A stretch of DNA of 38,886 nucleotides, from positions 1 to 38,886 of the forward strand of contig JACOXG010000015.1 of the NCBI GenBank assembly GCA_016176405.1, in the 5' to 3' direction. Origin of the DNA: Candidatus Daviesbacteria bacterium (lineage in GTDB: Bacteria; Patescibacteriota; Microgenomatia; Daviesbacterales; UBA10151). The notes beneath the pieces were generated by a model. The model saw only the letters and a list, made by a program, of their open reading frames with translations. It was not told the origin of the DNA and ran no database searches. The position numbers and the translations under genes were made by a program. Position 1 is the stretch's first letter; every line of letters begins with the position of its first letter. Below are positions 8,079 to 17,979 of this stretch, piece by piece.

Positions 8079-10046
8079 TTACTCCTTGATAGGCAGATTG
8101 ACGGTAAAGGTTGATCCCTGTCCCTTGATGGAATCTGCTTTAATTTCACCTCCATGCCGTTTGATGATTCGTTGGGAAATATACAATCCCAAGCCCAGTC
8201 CCGAGAAAGATGATCTGATTCTATTTTCTGCTCTAAAGAAGCGCTCAAAAAGATGACTAATATGCTTTTTGGAAATGCCAATGCCAAAATCTTGAACGCT
8301 GATATTAACATGGCTAGTATCTGAATTAACCCGCACCAAAATTTTATCTGATCGGGGTGAGTATTTAATGGCATTTGTCATAAGATTTATTAAAACTTCA
8401 CTGATCCGATCTTTATCGGCATAAATTTTTGCTTGACCATCTGGTTGAAAGAGGATCCGATGTTGGGTAGTCAGCTGTAGATTATCCACCACCTCAGAAA
8501 CCAAACTATCCATATTAAATTTACTTTTATGAAGTTCTAATTTGCCTGCTTGGATTTGGGAGACATCCAATAGATCTGCCACCAATTTAGTCAATCTATC
8601 AATTTGGCCTGCCATTTTGGAAATATATCCTGTCAATTTGTCATCCTTACTTTGTAGAAGTTGACCTAGAATCTGGGTATAACCTTTGACCGTAGCCAGA
8701 GGAGTTCTTAGTTCATGAGAAGCTATAGAAATAAATTCATCTTTTCTCTCCTCTACTTCTTTACGCTCAGTAACATCACGGAAATTCACCACAATGGCTT
8801 TGACAGATGAATCATGCAGGAGGTTAGTAGCAGTGGCTTCTATCCATTTCCAGGAACCGTCCTGATGAAGGGCACGAGAGGCAGCGGTAATGGATGCATT
8901 AGGTTGTTTAAGTAATTGCTTAAATAATTTCGATAACTCTAATTTATTCTTTGGATCAGATGAACGAGCAAACACAAAACAAATCTGCCCAACAAGTTCT
9001 TGGGGGGTATACCCTATTATCTTACTGCTAGAAGGACTGGCGTATAGGATGCTGCCTTTTTTATCTACTAAAAAAATGGCGTCTGAGGCTTTCTCAATCA
9101 AGGCCCGGAAGCGTCTTTCATTGCTTTGTAGTTTTTCATTTGCCCGTCTTCCCTCATGGGCAATGGCAGCAAAAGTCATGGCAGTAATGCTCATAACTGC
9201 CACAAACAACTGTAAAAACCATAAATTTTCATGAAGTGGTCCAACTGAGAATGGACCAAATCCTAAAATGGTACTATAAATGGCGATGACAGAGAGGATA
9301 AAAGTGGCGCTGACCGCACCTCTAACCCCAAATCTGAAGACTGCCCAAATCAAAAGCGGAAAGACCAAATAAGCCACCGGACGTCCCTTAAAAGATATCG
9401 AAAGCAGTCCACCAAAAACAGCCAATCCAGCAAATACTAATAGTGTGCTTAAAACAATCGCCTCAATAAGACGCTTGATGCTAATAGTAAAATGGAATCT
9501 GGTACTCCAAACCAGTAAAAGAGGGACTACTACTAGATCAGAAATCAAATCTCCCATCCACCAAGCTATCCAAGTGGCAGCATAGGTTTTGGAAGTGACA
9601 ATACCACCAAGTAGTAAACTAAATACCCCTATGGTGGCACTGACCATGGTTGAGAAGAAGGCTGCCGCTATGACAAGATAAATCACATCCTTCAGGGTGT
9701 CTAAGGAATTATTAAATCCTAAACGTTTGAGAAAATAGGCTGCCAAAACTGCTTCTAGGGTGTTTCCCGTACCAATACCTAAAGCCACCAGGGGCGGCGC
9801 ACCAATGGTTAGATTAGCCAAGAAAGCTCCTAAAAATATGCCAGGCCATATTTTAAAACCAAATATGAGTAATGCAGCGAGGGAGAGCCCTGTCGGTAAC
9901 CAGACTAAAGTGGCAAAGCCGGAAACAGCATCAAGTGTCAATCCCAATCTGGCCGTGAAAAAATAGGCAGTAAAAATAATCAGCACCTTTATTAAATAAG
10001 CTAAATCTCTCAAATCAGCCGTTTTAGGCATAAAAATATTTCCCAA
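8079..10046 (-). CDS. MASE1-PAS sensor histidine kinase
   Basis: N-terminal multi-TM MASE1-like region, PAS domain, SHELRTPLATVKGY H-box, and N/G boxes (NLMTNAIKYSP, GLGLGLYIS). Confidence 0.9.
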   Translation of the reverse strand: MGNIFMPKTADLRDLAYLIKVLIIFTAYFFTARLGLTLDAVSGFATLVWLPTGLSLAALLIFGFKIWPGIFLGAFLANLTIGAPPLVALGIGTGNTLEAVLAAYFLKRLGFNNSLDTLKDVIYLVIAAAFFSTMVSATIGVFSLLLGGIVTSKTYAATWIAWWMGDLISDLVVVPLLLVWSTRFHFTISIKRLIEAIVLSTLLVFAGLAVFGGLLSISFKGRPVAYLVFPLLIWAVFRFGVRGAVSATFILSVIAIYSTILGFGPFSVGPLHENLWFLQLFVAVMSITAMTFAAIAHEGRRANEKLQSNERRFRALIEKASDAIFLVDKKGSILYASPSSSKIIGYTPQELVGQICFVFARSSDPKNKLELSKLFKQLLKQPNASITAASRALHQDGSWKWIEATATNLLHDSSVKAIVVNFRDVTERKEVEERKDEFISIASHELRTPLATVKGYTQILGQLLQSKDDKLTGYISKMAGQIDRLTKLVADLLDVSQIQAGKLELHKSKFNMDSLVSEVVDNLQLTTQHRILFQPDGQAKIYADKDRISEVLINLMTNAIKYSPRSDKILVRVNSDTSHVNISVQDFGIGISKKHISHLFERFFRAENRIRSSFSGLGLGLYISQRIIKRHGGEIKADSIKGQGSTFTVNLPIKE

Positions 10047-10125
10047 AAAGGGACTTTAATTTAAACTAATCTATTTTTGTAAGATTAATCTATAAATTAG
10101 GTAATAATCATGTAAAATACATCCT

Positions 10126-10688
10126 ATGGAAACAGCAACTTTAGCTGGGGGTTGTTTTTGGTGTACTGAGGCTATTTTTAAAAGTGTTTTTGGTGTACTG
10201 AGGCTATTTTTAAAAGATTAAAAGGAGTAAAGTCAGTTGTTTCAGGATATGCTGGTGGTGATGTTGAAAATCCCACCACTGATCAAGTCTATTCAGGTAA
10301 AACAGGTCATGCCGAAGCCATTGAAATCAGCTTTGATCCCAAAATCATTTCCTATGAAAAACTTTTAGAAATATTTTTCAAGCTTCATGATCCCACCACT
10401 GTTAATAGACAAGGCCATGATGTAGGCACTCAATATAGATCGATGATTTTCTATCACAATAATGAGCAAAGGAGAGTGGCAGAAGAGTCAAAGAAAACCA
10501 TAGCACAATCAGGCATGTACAAAGATGCTGTTGTCACCCAAATTGTGCCATTTAAAAACTTTTATAAAGCAGAGGATTATCATCAAAACTATTATGAGAG
10601 GAATTCTTCTGCCCCTTATTGTCAAATCGTGATTGATCCTAAAATCCAAAAGCTAACCACGGAATTCAAAGAGAATGTTAAAATATAA
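10126..10688 (+). pseudogene. msrA: Peptide methionine sulfoxide reductase A, frameshifted by a 32-bp tandem duplication
   Basis: ATG 10126 reads [19 protein letters not shown] and then [12 protein letters not shown]. Removing one 32-bp copy restores ...[48 protein letters not shown]... through the 10443-10688 ORF. Confidence 0.9.
10153..10216 (+). repeat. Perfect 32-bp tandem duplication (2 copies)
   Basis: TGTTTTTGGTGTACTGAGGCTATTTTTAAAAG at 10153-10184 and 10185-10216. Confidence 0.97.
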
Positions 10689-10732
10689 AAAATTAAGAAT
10701 ATTTTGGTAATCTGTAGTAAAATTAGGGGTTA

Positions 10733-12961
10733 ATGAAACAAATAGCTGTGGCGGTGGTGATAATTGTGGCTATCATCAGTCTGATAGTGACAGCTTTCAC
10801 CATCAACCAAGTTTATCGGGAAGAACAAAGATTAACAGAAGATTTGCATTATCGCTCCACTCTTTTGGCAGATAATTTAAAAGGGGCTATTGAGCCTAAT
10901 TTTTCCACAAAATCTTCCTCAGATTTGCAACAACTGGTTAATAAATTGGATGCTGAAGAAAGATTTGTGGGCATGAATATTTATGATAATAAGGGAGAGA
11001 TGATTGCCACCTCCTCATCCCTGCCTGCTGATCTTCCGGAAGCCAGTAAAATTGCCGAAGAATCCATGGATGCAGATAAAGCCAATGGTACTTTCGTCAA
11101 GTTGAATCAAGAAAAAATGTATCTTCTAGCAGCCCCTCTTCATGACCAAGAAAGTATTGTGGGTGCTTTGATGATTGCTCAAAATGCTTCTTATATTGAT
11201 ACCAGACTGACAGAAATTTGGCGCAATAACCTTCTTAGATTAGTTATCCAGGCCTCTTTAATCTCTCTGGCTGCCCTCCTACTTTTACGTTGGATTATTT
11301 ATGAACCAATACACAATTTAGTTGAATTTTCAAAATCTGCCAGAAGTGGGGAGTTGAATGAGAATGCTCAAAATTTACCATCTTCCCTTTTCTTTCGACC
11401 TTTGGTTAAAGAAATTTCCAATATTAGAAGATCGCTTTTGGAGGCCAGAGTGACAGCTTCTGAAGAGGCTAAATTAAGATTGGAAAAATTAGATTCTCCC
11501 TGGACTGCTCAAAGATTAACTGAGTTTATTAAAGATGTCTTAAAAGATAGAACTATTGTGGTTGTTTCCAATAGAGAACCCTATATTCATACCAAAAATG
11601 GTAGGAAAATTAGTTACTTTGTCCCAGCTTCTGGTATGGTCACAGCCATAGAACCGGTGATGGAAGCTTGTGGAGGAATTTGGGTGGCCCATGGCAGTGG
11701 TGATGCTGATAAGATGATGGTTGATGAGCACAACAAGTTAAGGGTTCCTCCTGATGAACCAAAGTATACCCTAAGACGCATCTGGCTAACTGATAAGGAA
11801 GAAGCGGGCTATTATTATGGTTTTTCTAACGAGGGACTTTGGCCGCTTTGTCATATTGCTCACGTTCGACCCACCTTTAGAAAAGAAGATTGGGAGGAAT
11901 ATAAAAAGGTTAATGGTAAATTTGCCCAGGCTGTACTGTCAGAAATCAAACTTTTGGAAAAACCAATCATTATAGTACAAGATTTTCATCTGTCACTTTT
12001 ACCCAGAATGATAAAAAATAGTCGCCCTGATGCCACCGTGGCACTCTTTTGGCATATTCCCTGGCCCAATCCTGAATCTTTCAGTGTCTGTCCTTGGAAA
12101 AAAGAAATTTTAGATGGAATATTGGGATCAGATTTAATTGGATTCCATACTCAACTACACTGTAATAATTTTATTGAAACTGTCGGCAGAGAGCTCGAAT
12201 CACTAATTGATTTTGAACAATTTAACATCACCAGGCATAACCATATCTCCTCAATAAAACCTTTTCCTATAAGTATTGCTTTCCCTAATCATATTAATAA
12301 TCAAGATGCTAACTTTGATCCTAATAAAATTTTAAAAAGTCTAAATATCAAAACTAAGTACATAGGTTTAGGAATTGATAGGTTTGATTATACCAAAGGT
12401 ATTTTGGAGCGTTTAAAGGGTATTGAGATTTTCCTCCAGAAAAACCCTATGTATATAGGACAATTCACTTTTTTGCAAATTGCTGCACCTTCAAGAAGTA
12501 GGATTGAACGTTATCAACAATTTGTGAGAGAGGTAGAAAATGAGGTGGAGCGCATTAATAAGCTTTTAAAGAAAAATGGTTGGAAACCAATTGTACTGAT
12601 TAAAAAACATCACAATCAGGAAGAAGTTTATAAGTTCTATAAATTAGCCGATGTCTGCCTGGTCACCTCTCTTCATGATGGCATGAATTTGGTTGCCAAG
12701 GAGTTTATAGCCTCAAGAGATGATGAGAAAGGGGTACTGATTTTATCTCAATTTACTGGAGCCTCCAGAGAGCTTAAAGATGCTTTAATTGTTAATCCAT
12801 ACAATGGTGAGCAAACAGCAGAAGCTTTAAAGATAGCTTTAGAGATGCCTCCAACAGAACAGACCAAAAGAATGAGACGACTTAGGGAAACTATCAAAAA
12901 TTATAATATTTATCGCTGGTCAGCAGAGCTTCTTAAAACCATCGTCAATTTAGAACAATAA
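10733..12961 (+). CDS. Membrane sensor (two TM, extracytoplasmic region, HAMP-like) fused to a GT20 trehalose-6-phosphate synthase
   Basis: TM at both ends of the ~180-residue N-terminus; C-terminal OtsA features (VVVSNREPY, FWHIPWPNPESF, LGIDRFDYTKGILERL, SLHDGMNLVAKEFIA). Confidence 0.88.
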   Translation: MKQIAVAVVIIVAIISLIVTAFTINQVYREEQRLTEDLHYRSTLLADNLKGAIEPNFSTKSSSDLQQLVNKLDAEERFVGMNIYDNKGEMIATSSSLPADLPEASKIAEESMDADKANGTFVKLNQEKMYLLAAPLHDQESIVGALMIAQNASYIDTRLTEIWRNNLLRLVIQASLISLAALLLLRWIIYEPIHNLVEFSKSARSGELNENAQNLPSSLFFRPLVKEISNIRRSLLEARVTASEEAKLRLEKLDSPWTAQRLTEFIKDVLKDRTIVVVSNREPYIHTKNGRKISYFVPASGMVTAIEPVMEACGGIWVAHGSGDADKMMVDEHNKLRVPPDEPKYTLRRIWLTDKEEAGYYYGFSNEGLWPLCHIAHVRPTFRKEDWEEYKKVNGKFAQAVLSEIKLLEKPIIIVQDFHLSLLPRMIKNSRPDATVALFWHIPWPNPESFSVCPWKKEILDGILGSDLIGFHTQLHCNNFIETVGRELESLIDFEQFNITRHNHISSIKPFPISIAFPNHINNQDANFDPNKILKSLNIKTKYIGLGIDRFDYTKGILERLKGIEIFLQKNPMYIGQFTFLQIAAPSRSRIERYQQFVREVENEVERINKLLKKNGWKPIVLIKKHHNQEEVYKFYKLADVCLVTSLHDGMNLVAKEFIASRDDEKGVLILSQFTGASRELKDALIVNPYNGEQTAEALKIALEMPPTEQTKRMRRLRETIKNYNIYRWSAELLKTIVNLEQ

Positions 12962-12966
12962 TTACT

Positions 12967-13215
12967 TTAAATAGTTGTTACTAATCTGTTCTTTAGTTTC
13001 ATACCTGCTCTAGTGCGAAGCAATAGCTGTGATTTCTTTTTGGCCAGATCATCACTTTTTGCCCGACGATCAGCAATTGCTTTATCTACTTCTTTCTGAC
13101 ACAGCTTATCAGGACATAAAGTTTGGGTATAAGTTACAATAGAAATTCCGCTCTTTTCCTGCCAAGATTTACCATCTATTCTTTGTAGGCCACACCTGAT
13201 ACAAGGGTTGTTCAT
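12967..13215 (-). CDS. Small hypothetical protein, Cys-rich (CIRC...CPDKLC)
   Basis: 82 aa ORF with paired Cys motifs. Confidence 0.55.
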   Translation of the reverse strand: MNNPCIRCGLQRIDGKSWQEKSGISIVTYTQTLCPDKLCQKEVDKAIADRRAKSDDLAKKKSQLLLRTRAGMKLKNRLVTTI

Positions 13216-13308
13216 AAATTTAATCAGATAAAGATAAAGGGAGGGGGTAGTATCTGTATCTTGACTAAAACAGTATAACAGAATGGATAAATTAAAGCAA
13301 TCTTAAGT

Positions 13309-13560
13309 TCAGCTATTTGTAGATTTAATACTAATATCAGTACCCAGCTGGGTCACAGCAAAGGAAGCTGCATCAAAACTGTAGGAGTTGGCCATCTCAG
13401 ATATTAATCCAGTTACTTCAGTAGTGAAATTTGCTTTCATCTCTTCTGACACACCTTTTATTAAAACTTCCTCATCAGTAGAGGTTATTTCAAAATTGTT
13501 ATTGGCATATCGGGAACGCAGGGCATCAGCTATGGCCAATAAGACTTGTTTAGAATCCAT
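13309..13560 (-). CDS. Small hypothetical protein
   Basis: 83 aa ORF with ordinary coding composition. Confidence 0.5.
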   Translation of the reverse strand: MDSKQVLLAIADALRSRYANNNFEITSTDEEVLIKGVSEEMKANFTTEVTGLISEMANSYSFDAASFAVTQLGTDISIKSTNS

Positions 13561-13643
13561 AAGTTAAATGTAACTGACATTGAAAAGGATTTCAATACCC
13601 TAAAATTATCCTTTTTAAAAAATTATATACTACAGTAATACTC

Positions 13644-15008
13644 ATGCAGAAAATTGGCAGGTTTTTCAATATCAAATTTCTTTTATCTTTGTTCGTCTTA
13701 TTGGGACTATTTACACTCTGGGTTTATCAGGGAGTTGCCCAAACAGGGATACACGTTGATTTGGCTAGAGATTTACATTATCTATCTGAGATTTGGGTAG
13801 GCAAAATTGTCTGGCTGGGACCAATGACCAGTGCCAATTTCCCCACTCCTCCCATCTATTATTATCTACTTTTTCCCGGGCTTTTGTTAAGTAGTGGGAA
13901 CGGATTATCTATCATCTTTTCCCAAACTTTTTTTGCCCTTTTAGCATTAACACTTTTTGCCTACTTTCAATCAAAAAACTCACTCATTTCCACTCTCTTT
14001 GTCATATTAACTATCGGTTTATCTCCCTGGTGGATACGTGCCTCTACTCTACCCTGGAATGGTCATATGTATGTAGCTTGGGTATTTCTTGCATTAACTA
14101 GCCTTTGGTTTAAAAATCCCATTTTTATTTCAGCTCTTTTGTTTGGCATCTCTATTGCCATCAATCCAGTAGCCATCCTGGCCCTGCCTGTATTATTTTA
14201 TGAATGGCTAACTTATGAGAAAAAGATTAAAAACTTAGTTTATGTTTTATTGGGATTATTGCTTCCTTGGACCCCAATTTTGATTTTTGAAATTATTACC
14301 AGGGGATTTTTGATACGTCAATGGCTGGAACAACCTTCTGCAGCTGGGATCATTTTTTCTCCTAATATGGCCAACATTTCTCCTTTATTAAATACCATTG
14401 GCATCTCTCAAGTACCAGCCGTGGTAATTTGGCTGATGGCATTTTTAATTGGTTCAAAAAGAGCCAAATATTGGCTGGTCATGGCCAGTCTACCCTTAAT
14501 TTTTTTAATGCTATTTTCTCCACTTAGAGGATATTATCTTTTGGGGCTGATCTGTGCTCTCACCTTCATTACTCTGATTAGCTTGTCATCAAAAACAATT
14601 GGCAGAATTCTACTAATTATTTTTATTTTCTCATATATTCAAATGATCAGTTTTCCTCCTCTTAACTTGAGTGGCCGTTCAATTCCCAGGATGAATAATG
14701 TTGTTGATACATTTATAGAAAATAACCATCTGGATAAGACTAAAAAATATGCTGTTGTTTCTGTGATTGATTCACAAAATTCCACACCCCAGGCAGATGA
14801 TTATAGATTTTTTTTAAGAATGAAGGGAGTGAATGCTTTAAGCCTTGATCAATATAATCAGGCTGATATTTTAGTGCTTTTTGTTGAAGTTCCAAACTTT
14901 AATTGGCAAGATTTTGAAGATTGGCATACCCAGCAATTTGGCAGCAGGAAGCTACTTTCAAGTCAAAATATAGATGGAATTGAGATTATAATTTATGGAA
15001 GGAATTAA
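13644..15008 (+). CDS. Multi-TM glycosyltransferase (PMT/ArnT-like GT-C fold)
   Basis: Many TM helices; N-terminal HVDLARDLHYLSEIWVGKIVWLGP resembles the GT-C loop 1. Confidence 0.65.
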   Translation: MQKIGRFFNIKFLLSLFVLLGLFTLWVYQGVAQTGIHVDLARDLHYLSEIWVGKIVWLGPMTSANFPTPPIYYYLLFPGLLLSSGNGLSIIFSQTFFALLALTLFAYFQSKNSLISTLFVILTIGLSPWWIRASTLPWNGHMYVAWVFLALTSLWFKNPIFISALLFGISIAINPVAILALPVLFYEWLTYEKKIKNLVYVLLGLLLPWTPILIFEIITRGFLIRQWLEQPSAAGIIFSPNMANISPLLNTIGISQVPAVVIWLMAFLIGSKRAKYWLVMASLPLIFLMLFSPLRGYYLLGLICALTFITLISLSSKTIGRILLIIFIFSYIQMISFPPLNLSGRSIPRMNNVVDTFIENNHLDKTKKYAVVSVIDSQNSTPQADDYRFFLRMKGVNALSLDQYNQADILVLFVEVPNFNWQDFEDWHTQQFGSRKLLSSQNIDGIEIIIYGRN

Positions 15009-15065
15009 AAGAAAAATTATTATTCATACTCAAAACCAAATGGGATGATTTTCGAAAGGTTTCTC

Positions 15066-15584
15066 CTATTCTTGCATTTTCAGTACTCGAAGGATTGCTT
15101 TACAGAAATCGCCAAGATCTTCGGGTTTTCGAGAGGAAACGAGATTATCATCGATAACTACAGGTGAATCTTCCCAAAAAACTCCAGCGTTTTCCATGTC
15201 GTCTTTAATTGCAAAAAAGCTTGTCGCTTTTCTTCCTTTGAGAATTTTTGCAGAGATTGGCACCCAGCCCGCATGACAAATAAACGCCACAAGTTTCTTA
15301 TGTTTATCAAACTCTCTAACTAAATCGAGCACTTTTTGGATTCTACGTAGCCTATCAGGAGCATACCCTCCAGGAATAACAATTCCATCAAAATCAGACT
15401 CTTTAACTTGATCGACAATGACATCAGGGTCTGCTGGTAGACCTTTTTTCCCATGGTATGCTTTCTTTTCCGGCGCAGCAACAATAACCTTTATTCCTTC
15501 TTCTTCAAGACGTATCTTTGGATACCAAAATTCCAAATCTTCATATAGTTCTTCAACAATAAGAAGAATTCTTTTATTTTTCAT
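15066..15584 (-). CDS. DJ-1/PfpI family protein
   Basis: VIPGGYAPDRLRR and FICHAGWVP nucleophile elbow. Confidence 0.9.
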   Translation of the reverse strand: MKNKRILLIVEELYEDLEFWYPKIRLEEEGIKVIVAAPEKKAYHGKKGLPADPDVIVDQVKESDFDGIVIPGGYAPDRLRRIQKVLDLVREFDKHKKLVAFICHAGWVPISAKILKGRKATSFFAIKDDMENAGVFWEDSPVVIDDNLVSSRKPEDLGDFCKAILRVLKMQE

Positions 15585-15598
15585 AGATTTTTTGTAGT

Positions 15599-15615
15599 GC
15601 TCCCCCGGGAGGATT
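15599..15615. repeat. Distal att site of the integrative element (displaced tRNA-Asn 3' end)
   Basis: GCTCCCCCGGGAGGATT, identical to 23536-23552 in the 3' end of tRNA-Asn. Confidence 0.88.
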
Positions 15616-15866
15616 AATTACCTTTTGCTTCGCAAAAGAACGAACAGCTTGCCAGATACTGGTGCGCAGTTCAAATCCACAATCAGGGAAGTTTTGAGAA
15701 CCTCCGCCTTTGGCGGAGAACCTCAAAACTGCTCCCATTATAGAAGATTACTCGAATTTAAGCTCAATTTTAACAAATCAGCAGCTCCTTGTAAATTTAT
15801 ACAATAAACTTTCTAGCTTAGACCTTTAATACCCTTTGGTGAGGAGATAAAAACTCTGCTGACCTT

Positions 15867-16622
15867 TTAAGAATCAAATGTTTTGTCGTATTGTTTTAAA
15901 CGTGTGGCAGATTGTTCACCCGCTGACACTTTTGCTCTAACGAGAAGACCAAATGGTTTATTTCCAAATTCCTTTCCTAAATTTGCAAGATTATGAATAA
16001 AGTAATAAATTGCGGCTTGTGTTCCGAGTACACCATACCCACCAAGAAGGATACCTATTCCTCCTTTTATATTGGGATTCTTTGTTTTTAATATAAGGCC
16101 ATAACCATATTTTTCTGGTTCATCTCTCGGGATAACTTCCCCCGTTGCCTTGTTATAAATATGGTTCTCATCCACCGAGTAGGCCACATTCTCCATGACT
16201 TCATAAAAATTCATACATTTCATTGCTTGTGCTCCAAGAACAATCATACTGCTATCCCAAAATTCATACCCTTTGCTCATTTCGGTAATTTCCAACTTCT
16301 CTCGTTTTCCTAACTCTCCCAAAGTATTTAACAATCTTGCTATTCCACGAGCTTCTGCCTCTGGCCAAACCTTCTCCACATTGGGGTGGGCTTGAGTTGT
16401 TGGCCCCTCTTCAGAAAATAGCTTCGGATTAGAATTAATATTATCTTTGACAATAAAATCTTTAACAAAAATTCGTGTCAGTTTTTTATTGTCAATAATA
16501 CTTCCTAATAATTTTTTTGCTGGCCTGATATAAAAGAACCAGTGTGCTAAAAATTTCCATGCTGAGAAAAAAAGTTTTATAAAATCTAAACATAACTGAA
16601 TTAGAGATATAATTGTTCCCAT
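15867..16622 (-). CDS. Membrane-anchored orphan protein with a possible Rossmann-like domain
   Basis: Hydrophobic N-terminus; YGYGLILKTKNPN...GGIGILLGGYGVLGTQAAIYYF. Confidence 0.6.
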   Translation of the reverse strand: MGTIISLIQLCLDFIKLFFSAWKFLAHWFFYIRPAKKLLGSIIDNKKLTRIFVKDFIVKDNINSNPKLFSEEGPTTQAHPNVEKVWPEAEARGIARLLNTLGELGKREKLEITEMSKGYEFWDSSMIVLGAQAMKCMNFYEVMENVAYSVDENHIYNKATGEVIPRDEPEKYGYGLILKTKNPNIKGGIGILLGGYGVLGTQAAIYYFIHNLANLGKEFGNKPFGLLVRAKVSAGEQSATRLKQYDKTFDS

Positions 16623-16629
16623 TTACTTA

Positions 16630-17343
16630 TTACAAGTTGGTTTCAACATCAGATTTTTGTTCCTGCAACACATCATTGAAGTAAGCCAATAGAGTTCCGC
16701 TTGCATCTACATACCTGATTTTAGTCTTATTGCTGCAGAAAGCACCATATTCAGAAGGTATCTGTCCAACCTCGTTATATCTATGCTCTATAAAGTTACG
16801 GGCAAATGTCTTAATTTGTTGCTCATTAGGTGAACCAGGTAAATGAAGTTCATCTGAAATAAATTCCTCTGTAGCCCAGATTTCATAAGAATTGGGTCTA
16901 ACTTTTAAACCAGTTTTTTCCATGAAATCAATATCAATCCTCCATACTTCGAATCTGGGTTTAATTCTCCCAAAGTAACCGATCTTGTAAAAAATACCAT
17001 CATCTAATGCGAATACCTCTTTAGTTTTTTTAAACTTATCTTGAACTTCTGATAGCATATAGAATTTTTCCATTAAGTCAGATGGATTACTCCCAAGTTT
17101 TGCAAAAATATCCTCTCCAAATATTCTTTCTATAGCCTCTGATCTAAGCTTATGTAAACTATGTAGTTGGGGAGTAATACCTCCAAAGAATAAGGATTCA
17201 TTTTTTGTAAGTCTGTATTTTCGATAGAGCTCTAAGGCATCTCGGATTGTTTCACCCATGCTTTTATAGTTGTTAAAACTATATTTTCTAAGCCACTCAT
17301 ATAGTTGGTCATCTAAGTATATTGTGGTTTTCATTGACGCCAT
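16630..17343 (-). CDS. Ribbon-helix-helix N-terminal domain fused to an uncharacterised C-terminal domain
   Basis: MKTTIYLDDQLYEWLRKYSFNNYKSMGETIRDALELYRKYR is RHH/CopG-like. Confidence 0.65.
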   Translation of the reverse strand: MASMKTTIYLDDQLYEWLRKYSFNNYKSMGETIRDALELYRKYRLTKNESLFFGGITPQLHSLHKLRSEAIERIFGEDIFAKLGSNPSDLMEKFYMLSEVQDKFKKTKEVFALDDGIFYKIGYFGRIKPRFEVWRIDIDFMEKTGLKVRPNSYEIWATEEFISDELHLPGSPNEQQIKTFARNFIEHRYNEVGQIPSEYGAFCSNKTKIRYVDASGTLLAYFNDVLQEQKSDVETNL

Positions 17344-17581
17344 AATACCATACTACGGTTAGCTTCGTCAATAATTAAAACAAAAGGTGGTGGGAGCTTT
17401 TTAGGTACGGGATTATAAATGATGTGGGTGAAAATATATATAGCTTTTTACATCCACTGTCCTAAAAATCCTAGGCAGGTAGAATTTCCAAATTGGTACC
17501 ATATTGAAAATTTTAAAAGAAATTTATGATAACATAGACGGTAGAATCGGTGTTGTAGATTAACTAGTCCGTGAGGAATAA

Positions 17582-17962
17582 ATGGAAGATCAACCTAAAA
17601 CCTTAATTAGTAAATATAAAAATTGGATTATTGGAATAGGTGTAGTCTTATTTATAATTTGGGGTATTTCTGCAATTGGTGGAAGTTCATCAAAAAAGGT
17701 AGAATCTACCAAAGTCTTAGCACCTTCTTCCACACCCTCTCCGCAATCCTCCTATCCTCCAGAAAGTATTATAAACCCTACCCAGAAACCAGGAGGTAAT
17801 ACTAACACCTATGGTGGTTCTTCTAGTTCGGGAGGAGACAAAGACTGCTCTGATTTTTCAACCCATGCAGAGGCTCAAGCGTTCTTTGAAGCTGCAGGGC
17901 CAGGTGATCCACACAGGTTAGATAGAGATGGAGATGGGATAGCTTGTGAAACTTTACCTTAG
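17582..17962 (+). CDS. TM-anchored Excalibur calcium-binding domain protein
   Basis: TM, Ser/Pro linker, then [41 protein letters not shown]. Confidence 0.85.
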   Translation: MEDQPKTLISKYKNWIIGIGVVLFIIWGISAIGGSSSKKVESTKVLAPSSTPSPQSSYPPESIINPTQKPGGNTNTYGGSSSSGGDKDCSDFSTHAEAQAFFEAAGPGDPHRLDRDGDGIACETLP

Positions 17963-17979
17963 TAACTACACTCTCAGGA

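Noticed and set aside
10443-10688. 81-aa ORF as an independent gene
   Set aside because: It is the C-terminal part of the frameshifted msrA.
15671-15687. AGTTCAAATCCAC resembles a tRNA T-arm next to the distal att site
   Set aside because: No supporting stem or remaining cloverleaf was found.
15625-15807. 60-aa ORF MLRKRTNSLPDTGAQF...
   Set aside because: It runs through the nested hairpins at the element edge and has no recognisable motif; likely spurious.
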